Assembly: GCA_023386455.1 (NCBI GenBank)
Contig: JAEWJO010000398.1
Span: 1 to 5,906 of the forward strand
Source: Pseudomonadota bacterium
GTDB taxonomy: Bacteria; Myxococcota_A; Polyangia; Haliangiales; Haliangiaceae
Reading direction: 5' to 3'
DNA: 5,906 nt
The position numbers and the translations under genes are program-made. The notes below the pieces were generated by a model. The model saw only the letters and a list, made by a program, of their open reading frames with translations. It ran no database searches and was not told the origin of the DNA. Positions 1-5,775 of the stretch are shown here, in pieces (within the stretch, counting starts at the first letter, position 1; each line of letters starts with the position of its first letter).

Positions 1-1
1 G

Positions 2-1273
2 ATCCTGTCGAGCCGCCAGCTGACGACGCGCTTCTTGCCCGGCCTCGTCCGCTACATCCTCGAGCTGTTCGGAAAGCTCGCCGATCTCGTCGATCGCGCG
101 CTGTATCGCGTCGACGAGTTGCTGCGGTTCCGCAGCGGCCAGTCGATGATCAAGCTCGTCCTGAAGGGCATCCTGTCGGCGTTCTGGTTCGTGATCGCGT
201 ACGTGCTGCGCCTGTACGTCGATCTGTTCATCGAGCCGACGACGAACCCGATCAAGCACTTCCCGGTCGTCACCGTCGCCGCGAAGATCATGATCCCGTT
301 CACGCCCGCGATCCTGTCGGGTGTCGCCGGCCCGGCGTCGAAGCTGATGGGGCCCGCGATCGGCAACTCGTTCGCCGCGTTCACCGTGATCGTCCTCCCC
401 GGCCTCGCCGGCTTTCTCGTCTGGGAGCTGAAGGAGAACTGGAAGCTGTATCGCGCGACCCGCGCGAAGACGCTCGGCCCGCTCGTGATCGGCCATCACG
501 GCGAGACGATGGTGGGCTTTCTCAAGCCGGGATTTCACTCGGGGACGATCCCCAAGCTGTTCACGAAGCTCCGCCGCGCGGCGTGGCGCGACGACGCGGG
601 CGCCGTCGCCAAGCAGCACGACGGCCTGCATCACGTCGAGGAGGCGATCGCGAAGTTCGCCGATCGTCAGCTCGTGTCGATGCTCGTCGAGGTCGCCGCC
701 TTCCGCGCGCGTGACGTCACGCTCGACCGCATCGACATCGGCTCGAACCGCGTGCAGATCACGATCGCGTGTCCTCGACTCTCGCCCGTCGCGACGGTGA
801 TCCGGTTCGAGCTGCAGTCGGGGTGGATCGTCGCGAGCATCGTCGAGCAAGGCTGGACGGCGCAGCTCGACGATACGCAGCGCCGGATCTTCGAGATCGC
901 GCTCGCCGGCTTCTACAAGCTGTCGGGAGTCGCGATCGTGCGCGAGCAGCTCGAGGACGCGCTACGCGAGGAAGGCAAGGCCTCGCCGCCGTACGACATT
1001 GCCGACGACGGCCTCGTCGTCTGGCCCGACGGCAACTTCGACGTCGAGCTCGTCTACGATCTGAAGAACCTGCACGCCGCGAAGCTCCTACCGACCGTGC
1101 GCGCGGGCTCGGCGAGCTATCGCGGTGCACTGATCGACCTCGCGGGCCGGCACGCGATGTTCGGTCGCGAGCCGCTGTACTGGTCCGTCTGGTCGACGAC
1201 GTGGCAGCAGATCCAGCGCGGCGAGGAGCCGATGAAGATCATCGTCGGTCCGTCGCTCCTGCGACGCAGCTAG
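2..1273 (+). CDS. Conserved membrane protein of unknown function (5' partial)
   Basis: The reading frame is open from the first bases to the TAG at 1271-1273, giving at least 423 residues, so the true start lies upstream of the window. The TTG at 35 is in frame but is probably internal. Counting from position 2, a charged amphipathic start is followed by a hydrophobic stretch at about residues 50-77 and two more at about 87-108 and 120-142. A long soluble C-terminal part follows. Just after the last membrane segment is a distinctive block with WELKENWKLY, then a GHHGETM motif (about 164-170) and KPGFHSGT. I recall similar blocks in large uncharacterised membrane proteins of Planctomycetes and Myxococcota, but I cannot name a family. 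The C-terminal half has no catalytic signature I recognise. Coding is convincing: uniform high-GC third positions, a strong membrane pattern and no internal stops. Function is unknown. Confidence 0.85.
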   Translation: MLSSRQLTTRFLPGLVRYILELFGKLADLVDRALYRVDELLRFRSGQSMIKLVLKGILSAFWFVIAYVLRLYVDLFIEPTTNPIKHFPVVTVAAKIMIPFTPAILSGVAGPASKLMGPAIGNSFAAFTVIVLPGLAGFLVWELKENWKLYRATRAKTLGPLVIGHHGETMVGFLKPGFHSGTIPKLFTKLRRAAWRDDAGAVAKQHDGLHHVEEAIAKFADRQLVSMLVEVAAFRARDVTLDRIDIGSNRVQITIACPRLSPVATVIRFELQSGWIVASIVEQGWTAQLDDTQRRIFEIALAGFYKLSGVAIVREQLEDALREEGKASPPYDIADDGLVVWPDGNFDVELVYDLKNLHAAKLLPTVRAGSASYRGALIDLAGRHAMFGREPLYWSVWSTTWQQIQRGEEPMKIIVGPSLLRRS

Positions 1274-1315
1274 GTAGTTGTCGCAGCGCGTGTGATCGCT
1301 TGCCAGGTCCTCGGA

Positions 1316-1344
1316 TTGACACTCGCGGACGCTCGTCGTACTCC
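1316..1344 (+). promoter_or_regulatory. Candidate promoter for the lipoprotein gene (TTGACA, 17-bp spacer, weak -10)
   Basis: A perfect sigma-70 type -35 hexamer TTGACA lies at 1316-1321. Seventeen bases later is TACTCC at 1339-1344, which matches only the first two bases of the -10 consensus. The predicted transcription start would fall near 1351, at the ATG of the next gene, so the transcript could be leaderless. This fits the lack of a Shine-Dalgarno sequence before that ATG. The -35 match is striking in such GC-rich DNA; the -10 is weak, so this is a candidate only. Confidence 0.35.
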
Positions 1345-1350
1345 GGCCGC

Positions 1351-2163
1351 ATGCGTACAGCCGCTCTCGCCCTCGCCGCCGCGACGCTCGTCGCGTGTGG
1401 CCCCGGTCGTTCGACGTTCGCGCGCTATCCCGGCGCGACCCCCGAATTCGACCGCACTGCTCAGGATCCGAAGGCACTCGAGATCGCCGACAAGGTCGTC
1501 GCCGCATCCGGCGGCACCGCGACATGGAGCACCGCCAAGCAGCTGCGCTGGCAGCAGGTGATCAGCCAGGACGGCAAGGAGATGCTCGCCGGCGAGCAGG
1601 CGTGGGATCGCTGGAACGGTCGCCACTACGGCCGCGCCAAGCGCGAAGGCGGCGACATGGTCGTGATGCGCGACGTCTATTCGCCCGGCGGCAACGCGTT
1701 CATCGACAACGGTCAGAAGCTCAAGAAGCTCGACGGAGGCGCCGACCAGGCGGTCAGCGCGAGCCGCGATCGCTGGGAGTTCGACACTGGCGTCCTGTTC
1801 ATCCCGTTCCTTCTCGAGGAGCCGGGCACCAAGCTCGAGTACGGTGGTGAAGTGCAGGGCGACGACGGCAAGCCGCGCGACCTGCTCAAGGTCTCGTTCG
1901 ATCCGAAGGATCAGCGCAAGACGAAGTACCAGCTCGTCATCAGCCGCGACACGAACCTGATCGAGCGCATCGAGATCCAGCAGCCGGGCAAGAGCGAGGA
2001 CGAGCGCCTGGGCTACGCGGTCACGCAATGGATCGACGCGAAGGGCATGAAGCTGCCCGGCACGCTCGAGAACATCGGCCTCAAGGGCGAGATCGTGCAG
2101 TACAAGGACGTCACGATCGGCGATCCCGACGACACGCTCTTCGTGCCGCCGCCGATGCTCTGA
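1351..2163 (+). CDS. Predicted lipoprotein, possibly LolA-like fold
   Basis: This 270-residue protein starts with a lipoprotein signal peptide: Met-Arg-Thr, an Ala/Leu-rich core, then the lipobox L13-V14-A15-C16. Cys16 should be lipidated, and Gly17 follows. The mature part begins with a helix-like stretch (ADKVVAASGG, about 46-55), then alternating hydrophobic strands typical of a beta-rich sheet or half-barrel, ending in TLFVPPPML. The ADKVVxASGG opening and the WDRW motif (about 86-89) recall outer-membrane lipoproteins with LolA/LolB-like folds and the DUF6503-type proteins; this link is tentative. I chose ATG 1351 because it gives a clean signal peptide. The same frame is open back to 769, but that part is Arg-rich and lies over the upstream gene. 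There is no Shine-Dalgarno sequence. The gene follows the membrane protein by 77 nt and converges on the next gene. Role unknown; location in the envelope is well supported. Confidence 0.85.
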   Translation: MRTAALALAAATLVACGPGRSTFARYPGATPEFDRTAQDPKALEIADKVVAASGGTATWSTAKQLRWQQVISQDGKEMLAGEQAWDRWNGRHYGRAKREGGDMVVMRDVYSPGGNAFIDNGQKLKKLDGGADQAVSASRDRWEFDTGVLFIPFLLEEPGTKLEYGGEVQGDDGKPRDLLKVSFDPKDQRKTKYQLVISRDTNLIERIEIQQPGKSEDERLGYAVTQWIDAKGMKLPGTLENIGLKGEIVQYKDVTIGDPDDTLFVPPPML

Positions 2164-2243
2164 GCGCGTCCCGCCTCGCTGGCCATCGCCGGCGTCGGCG
2201 CCAGTTCGTCGCGGGCCTCGCCTTCGCGGGCCCCGCAGGATCG

Positions 2244-2606
2244 CTACTTCTTCTTCGCGGCGGGCTTGGCAGCCGGCTTCGCGGCGGGCTTCTCGGCCTT
2301 CGCCGCCGCCGGCGCGGGCTTGGCCGCAGGCTTCTCGGCCTCGGCCTTCGCGGGCTCGACCTTCGCGGGCGGCGTGTATGGCTCGCCCTTGTAGAGGTTC
2401 CCCTTCTCGAGCTCGTCGAGCATCTGATCGAGGCGCTGCTGCTTTGCCTGCGGGCCGAACGCCTGCGCGATCCACTTGAGGTACTCGTTCTGCTGGTACT
2501 GCGGCCGATCGCGATACGCGTCGGTCAGGTTGCGCTTCGCGAGCGCCCCACGCACGTTTCCGGGCATCGGCTGCGGCTGCTTGTTCGGGAACTGCGTCCG
2601 GGTCAT
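2244..2606 (-). CDS. Short YdeI/OmpD-associated (OmdA-type) protein with Ala-Lys-Pro tail
   Basis: The protein has 120 residues. Residues about 16-74 match the pattern of the YdeI/OmpD-associated (OmdA, PF13376) C-terminal domain: an N-VR-x-AL helix, then YQQNEYLKWIAQA (37-49), and RLDQMLDELEKG (58-69). Family members usually read AKRPETR where this protein has AFGPQAK (49-55). The family has been linked to bacteriocin protection and outer-membrane protein changes, but its biochemistry is unclear. Residues about 79-120 are a low-complexity tail of Ala, Lys, Pro and Glu ending in AAKKK. It resembles histone-H1-like or linker tails and is probably disordered. ATG 2606 has AAAGG about 7 nt upstream, an acceptable weak Shine-Dalgarno site. 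The gene is last in a run of four - strand genes, 55 nt after the C39-like gene, and converges on the lipoprotein gene. There is no signal peptide, so it is probably cytoplasmic. Confidence 0.82.
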   Translation of the reverse strand: MTRTQFPNKQPQPMPGNVRGALAKRNLTDAYRDRPQYQQNEYLKWIAQAFGPQAKQQRLDQMLDELEKGNLYKGEPYTPPAKVEPAKAEAEKPAAKPAPAAAKAEKPAAKPAAKPAAKKK

Positions 2607-2627
2607 GGCCGTACCTTTACCGCGAAG

Positions 2628-2649
2628 CGGCCAGACGCGCAGCTGGCCG
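2628..2649 (-). terminator. GC hairpin between the C39-like and OmdA-like genes
   Basis: CGGCCAG at 2628-2634 and CTGGCCG at 2643-2649 form a perfect 7-bp stem with an 8-nt loop. It sits in the 55-nt gap just after the stop codon of the peptidase gene on the - strand. There is no T-run, so it is not a standard intrinsic terminator. It could act as an attenuator, a processing site or an mRNA-stabilising hairpin between the two genes, or it may be chance in GC-rich DNA. Confidence 0.25.
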
Positions 2650-2661
2650 GCTCAACTCTCA

Positions 2662-3252
2662 CTAATCGATGCGTCGCGCGGCACGCGCATGACCGAGGGG
2701 GCCGACGTCGTCGAGCCACAGCGCGATGCCGAGGTGATCGGTCCGGTGCTTCGCACGGCCTTCGATATCGTGCCAGCGCTCGTCGAGCATCGCGCGCGTG
2801 ATGTAGCCGCGACTGCCATGCAGGGACGGATCTTCGAAGTAGAAGACGTCGTCGTCGTAGCCGATCGCGACCACCCAGTGCCCTTCGTCCCACTCGGATC
2901 TGTAGGACCTTCGTCGGCGATCGGCCCACGCCTGCAGCATCAGGATCACCGGCCGTCCCGCGTCGATGCACGTCACGAGATCCGCCGACGTCATCGGCCG
3001 GTACTCGCGCACCGAGAGTCCATACTTCGTCGCGGCCCTCGTGATGTGGATCGGGTCAGAACCCGAGCGCGGCATCTTCATGTCGGCGACGAAGTCCCAT
3101 TCGTCCTCTGGACCGACGCCGAAGTACGAGCAGATCGACTGCAGTGCGGATGCGCCACAGGTGTAGTCCGTCGTCTGGGTCGCGTTTGGTAGATCGATCC
3201 GGATGGCGCCGCGTGGGATCGGCCGATAGTCGTCTGGGTCGCGCTTCGACAT
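2662..3252 (-). CDS. C39-like papain-fold cysteine peptidase, no export signal
   Basis: With the start at 3252 the protein has 196 residues. It has the full signature of the peptidase C39-like (C39_2) group: QTTDYTCGASAL (26-37) gives oxyanion Gln26 and nucleophile Cys32, GHWVVAIGYDD (124-134) gives His125, and YFEDPS (138-143) gives Asp141. RGYI and ERWHD (about 148-162) follow, as is usual in this group. There is no ABC transporter domain, so it is not a bacteriocin exporter of the LanT/PCAT type. There is no signal peptide or membrane segment, so it probably acts in the cytoplasm. Start choice: ATG 3252 is preceded by GGAGG with no spacing. In-frame ATGs at 3300 and 3318 have no Shine-Dalgarno sequence and add a poorly conserved-looking N-terminus that overlaps the upstream gene, so I prefer 3252, with moderate certainty. 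It follows the NlpC/P60-like gene by 31 nt. Substrate unknown. Confidence 0.85.
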   Translation of the reverse strand: MSKRDPDDYRPIPRGAIRIDLPNATQTTDYTCGASALQSICSYFGVGPEDEWDFVADMKMPRSGSDPIHITRAATKYGLSVREYRPMTSADLVTCIDAGRPVILMLQAWADRRRRSYRSEWDEGHWVVAIGYDDDVFYFEDPSLHGSRGYITRAMLDERWHDIEGRAKHRTDHLGIALWLDDVGPLGHARAARRID

Positions 3253-3283
3253 CCTCCGTGTTTCGCACTGTCTCGGTCCGGAG

Positions 3284-4441
3284 TCAGCGCCGTCGATCAT
3301 CGCGCCAGCGCAGAACATCGATCGTCGCGGGCGACTGGCGTGCGAGCGGCTCGATCACGAGGCGAGGGTGACCGACGTGGATCACGAGATCGAAACCGTC
3401 GAGCTTGCCATCGGCTGCGCCCTTCTGCGGCCCGTCCGGATCGCTGCGATCCTCCCACAGTGCGGCGACGTGATCCCAGTCGCGTGGCGTGTGGTGGCGT
3501 AGCTCGCCACCGTAGTCGATGCGGATCAGGTCGCCCGGCTTCACGCCGCTGATCGTGGCTGCGGGGGTGCCCTTGTCGTCGAGCTCTGTCGCGGCGGCGA
3601 TCGCCTTCGCGTAGGTTGGTAGACCGGCGACGTTCGTGTACGGAACCTTCGCGCCGGCGCGCCGCACGGCACCGACCATCACGTCGGCACAGTCGGCGCC
3701 CGTGAAGCGCTCGGTCTGGTGATTCTTGCCGGGGCCGGCCGAGCCGAACACCTCGGGCACGAGCAAGTAGCTGCTCAGCCAGCCGATGAAGTCATCGCTC
3801 GCGCGAACCGAGACGCGATGGACCGACGGCAAGATGCCGAACGAGTCGGTCGCCTCCACGCCGGGGCTCGCGATCCGCGTGCCGTCGGCGAGCGCGACGT
3901 CGACCTTGTAGCGAAGCGTCCCGAGCCCTGGCACCTGCGCGGCGCCTGCTTCGCTCGGCGCGATCGTCGCGCTGATGATCCTCGAGTCCCCACTGGTCGT
4001 GAACGCGTGCTCGAAGTAGTCGATGCGGTCGTAGCCGAGCCAGCGGCCGAACGTCTTCGGCTCGGTCGAGACATTGCTGTAGAACTCGCTCGTCGCGCCG
4101 TTTGCGGCCTTCGACGTGCGAAAGCCGTGCGGCTCGACGGTCGACCACGTGACCTTGGCATCGAGCGTATCGCGCTCGCGCGCGGGCACCTTGCGGCCGT
4201 CGAGCATCAGCGCGTCGATGTCGGACGGCGCGAGCACGACGCGGCGCTTGCCGCGGTGGCCGACGACGATCGCGGCGAGCTGCACCTTCTGATCGATCCG
4301 CGCCTCGGTCGCTGCATCCGTCCACGTCCCGTCGTCGACACGGCCGACCACGATCGCGCGGTCGACCACCAGGTTGTCGGCCGCAGCCGGTGCGGTCGCG
4401 GCGACGAGGGCGACCACAGGGCGCAGGACAGCGCGACGCAT
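3284..4441 (-). CDS. Exported NlpC/P60-like cysteine hydrolase (putative)
   Basis: This 385-residue protein begins with a signal peptide (MRRAVLRPVVALVAATAPAAA) likely cleaved after Ala21, so it should be periplasmic or secreted. Residues about 22-215 are beta-rich with no family I can name. Residues about 216-370 look like an NlpC/P60 or related papain-like hydrolase. FTGADCADVMVGAVRRAG (246-263) offers Cys251 at the head of a helix, KPGDLIRID (301-309) is the usual strand before the histidine, and DWDHVAALWED (321-331) offers His324. FDLVIHVGHP (350-359) may supply the third polar residue, His355. Most enzymes of this fold cut peptidoglycan stem peptides; the substrate here is inferred only from the fold. 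ATG 4441 has AGGG four bases upstream. The gene lies 33 nt after the small upstream gene and 31 nt before the C39-like peptidase gene, so they are probably co-transcribed. An alternative is a transglutaminase-like or CHAP-like fold. Confidence 0.82.
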   Translation of the reverse strand: MRRAVLRPVVALVAATAPAAADNLVVDRAIVVGRVDDGTWTDAATEARIDQKVQLAAIVVGHRGKRRVVLAPSDIDALMLDGRKVPARERDTLDAKVTWSTVEPHGFRTSKAANGATSEFYSNVSTEPKTFGRWLGYDRIDYFEHAFTTSGDSRIISATIAPSEAGAAQVPGLGTLRYKVDVALADGTRIASPGVEATDSFGILPSVHRVSVRASDDFIGWLSSYLLVPEVFGSAGPGKNHQTERFTGADCADVMVGAVRRAGAKVPYTNVAGLPTYAKAIAAATELDDKGTPAATISGVKPGDLIRIDYGGELRHHTPRDWDHVAALWEDRSDPDGPQKGAADGKLDGFDLVIHVGHPRLVIEPLARQSPATIDVLRWRDDRRR

Positions 4442-4474
4442 GAGCCCTACAACGCGCGAGCGCGCGGAATGATT

Positions 4475-4729
4475 TCAGGCTGTCTGCGAGCGCGGAAACA
4501 GGCGGCGCCAGAACCCCGGCCGCTCGCCGGTCGTCTCCAGATCGTCGAACGACTCCGCGGCCGTGGCCGTCTCGAGTGCCGCGCCCGCCTCGAAGAAGGC
4601 CTCTTCGAGCTCCGAGAATCCGATCGTCTCGGCGGCAGGCGGCAGCGCCTTCGCGCGTGCGACCTTCGAGAGGACCTGCGACTTGATCGCCTTCGTCGAG
4701 ACCTGCTTCTGCTTGCGGCGCTTGCCCAT
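4475..4729 (-). CDS. Small hypothetical protein, basic N-terminus and acidic middle
   Basis: The product has 84 residues and I do not recognise it. It begins MGKRRKQKQ, very basic, continues with a Lys-rich helix-like part to about residue 28, then an acidic, Ala-rich amphipathic stretch (about 36-68, with FSELEEAFFEAG and ESFDDLE), and ends with PGFWRRLFPRS, a Trp/Phe/Arg motif that could bind a partner or membrane. This composition looks like a real protein. The competing frame over the same bases (4447-4740) is almost all Arg and Ser and is rejected. No Shine-Dalgarno sequence precedes ATG 4729, which lowers confidence. It is first in the four-gene - strand run, 33 nt before the exported hydrolase gene, and diverges from the crotonase gene across 156 nt. 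No signal peptide is seen. Confidence 0.6.
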   Translation of the reverse strand: MGKRRKQKQVSTKAIKSQVLSKVARAKALPPAAETIGFSELEEAFFEAGAALETATAAESFDDLETTGERPGFWRRLFPRSQTA

Positions 4730-4873
4730 CGGGCGAGCAAGATGCTCGACGGAGCCGCTTCAGTCGCTGTGAGAGTTTCCGCACAGGTCGCATCGAGAAA
4801 TTGCCGACGCGTGAACCGCGCGAATTCGCATTCACGTGCCCGGGGGCGTGGGCAGGCTCACGAGCCCTCGGTG

Positions 4874-4879
4874 TAGAGT
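4874..4879 (+). promoter_or_regulatory. Possible -10 box for leaderless crotonase mRNA
   Basis: TAGAGT fits the TANNNT pattern of -10 boxes and ends 6 nt before the GTG start at 4886, the spacing expected if transcription begins at the start codon. No -35 match lies 17 bp upstream, and the pattern is short enough to arise by chance. The absence of a Shine-Dalgarno sequence gives mild support. Confidence 0.2.
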
Positions 4880-4885
4880 TCGCCC

Positions 4886-5590
4886 GTGGCTGACCTCGTC
4901 ACGTATACCCTCGAGAACAAGACCGCCATCCTCCAGATGGACGACGGCAAGGCAAACGCGCTGTCGAAGCCGATGATCGACGCGCTGCTCGCGGCGCTCA
5001 CACGCGCGGAGCAGGAGGCGAGCGCCGCGGTGCTCGTCGGTCGACCCGAGCGCTTCTGCGCCGGCTTCGACCTGCGCGTGATGATGAGCGGACCGGAGCA
5101 GGCGAAGGATCTGCTGCGCGCCGGCAGCGAGCTCCTGATGCGGCTCTATGCCGCGCAGGTGCCGCTGGTGATCGCGTGCACCGGTCATGCGCTCGCTGGT
5201 GGCGCGCTCGTCGTGCTGACGGGCGACTACCGCATCGGCGCGATCGGCCCGTTCAAGCTCGGCCTCAACGAGGTCTCGATCGGCCTGCCGGTCCCCGTGC
5301 TCGCGATGGAGCTCGCGCGCGATCGCCTCGTCGCGACCGAGCTCGTGCGCGCGACGCTGCTCGCTCAGATCTACGAGCCCGAAGGCGCGCGCAAGGCCGG
5401 CTACCTCGACGCGGTGGTCGCGCCCGACGCGGTGCTCGAGACCGCGAAGGCCGAAGCCGCGCGCCTCGGCGCGCTCGCGTCGGCACCGTTCCGGGCAACG
5501 AAGGCGCGGCTTCGCGGCAAGACCATCGCGTACATCAACGCGCAGATGGATGCGGACATGCGCGACATCATGACGCCGACGCGCGCATAG
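4886..5590 (+). CDS. Crotonase-family protein (enoyl-CoA hydratase/isomerase), isomerase-type active site
   Basis: This 234-residue protein belongs to the crotonase superfamily, which acts on acyl-CoA thioesters in the cytoplasm. RFCAGFDL (56-63) and GHALAGGAL (100-108) form the two halves of the oxyanion hole. DDGKANALS (19-27) is the usual N-terminal CoA-site motif. Aligned by eye to rat enoyl-CoA hydratase, Glu164 is kept as Glu129 (in GLNEVSIG), but Glu144 is replaced by Leu108. Mitochondrial delta3-delta2-enoyl-CoA isomerase has the same arrangement, including the DYRI and GLNE blocks, so isomerase chemistry is more likely than hydration. At about 234 residues it is a little shorter than typical hydratases (about 260) but looks complete, and it resembles a short actinobacterial EchA subgroup. 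The start is GTG 4886, giving MADLVTYTLE, the expected first strand. No Shine-Dalgarno sequence is present. Neighbours do not indicate a pathway. Confidence 0.92.
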   Translation: MADLVTYTLENKTAILQMDDGKANALSKPMIDALLAALTRAEQEASAAVLVGRPERFCAGFDLRVMMSGPEQAKDLLRAGSELLMRLYAAQVPLVIACTGHALAGGALVVLTGDYRIGAIGPFKLGLNEVSIGLPVPVLAMELARDRLVATELVRATLLAQIYEPEGARKAGYLDAVVAPDAVLETAKAEAARLGALASAPFRATKARLRGKTIAYINAQMDADMRDIMTPTRA

Positions 5591-5663
5591 CCGCGTCCGT
5601 CCACATCGTCGCTCCCGCGCCCTCTCGACCTCGATGCGCGTGCGTCGCCCCGTGTCGCTTCGG

Positions 5664-5681
5664 CGTCGGGCTCGACCGACG
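5664..5681 (+). terminator. Terminator-like hairpin after the crotonase gene
   Basis: CGTCGG (5664-5669) and CCGACG (5676-5681) pair perfectly around a 6-nt loop, 73 nt past the crotonase stop codon. No T-run follows, so termination would need Rho or another factor. It abuts the truncated repeat copy and could instead belong to the repeat region. Confidence 0.25.
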
Positions 5682-5684
5682 TGC

Positions 5685-5705
5685 GGCCACGACCGACCGA
5701 TCGTC
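5685..5705. repeat. Truncated, degenerate copy of the 52-bp repeat
   Basis: The segment begins GGCCACGA, like the diverged copy that follows, then jumps to CCGACCGAT as if about 12 bases of the unit (the part holding the palindrome) were deleted. It is followed directly by the start of the next copy. The match is short, so it may be chance. Confidence 0.4.
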
Positions 5706-5759
5706 GGCCACGAACCGGGTGTCCCCCGACCGATATCCGGACACCGGTTTCTCGATCGG
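5706..5759. repeat. Diverged 54-bp copy of the repeat unit
   Basis: This copy aligns along its whole length with the perfect units. It has GGCCACGAACCGGGTG for GGCCAAAACCGGGTG, CCCCCG for CACCCG (which breaks the palindrome), ATATCCGGAC for ATGGCCGGAC, and a changed tail before ATCGG. A 16-nt interruption (5760-5775) separates it from the perfect array. Within and around this interruption GGCCC (5760-5764) can pair with GGGCC (5775-5779). Confidence 0.75.
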
Positions 5760-5775
5760 GGCCCGCATGACCGTG

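Noticed and set aside
769..1350. N-terminal extension of the lipoprotein frame back to 769
   Set aside because: It is Arg/Ala-rich, overlaps the membrane protein gene out of frame and would bury the clear lipoprotein signal peptide that begins at 1351.
2164..2243. Bidirectional terminator between the convergent genes
   Set aside because: Only short, bulged GC stems (for example CTGGC with GCCAG around 2179-2204) are present, without T-runs on either strand; too weak to annotate.
1270..2475. 401-residue open frame on the - strand
   Set aside because: It lies antisense to the lipoprotein gene and overlaps the OmdA-type gene, and its composition is low-complexity Arg/Ala/Leu/Glu. It is a typical shadow frame of high-GC DNA.
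2662..3252. Bacteriocin export/processing system
   Set aside because: The C39-like peptidase has no ABC transporter or membrane domain, and no double-glycine leader peptide gene is seen nearby.
4447..4740. 97-residue Arg/Ser-rich frame over the small gene
   Set aside because: It is almost entirely Arg, Ser and Ala. The alternative frame at 4475-4729 has a balanced, protein-like composition.
3719..4876. 385-residue open frame on the + strand
   Set aside because: It is antisense to the exported hydrolase and the small gene, is rich in Arg, Ala and Asp, and shows no domain.
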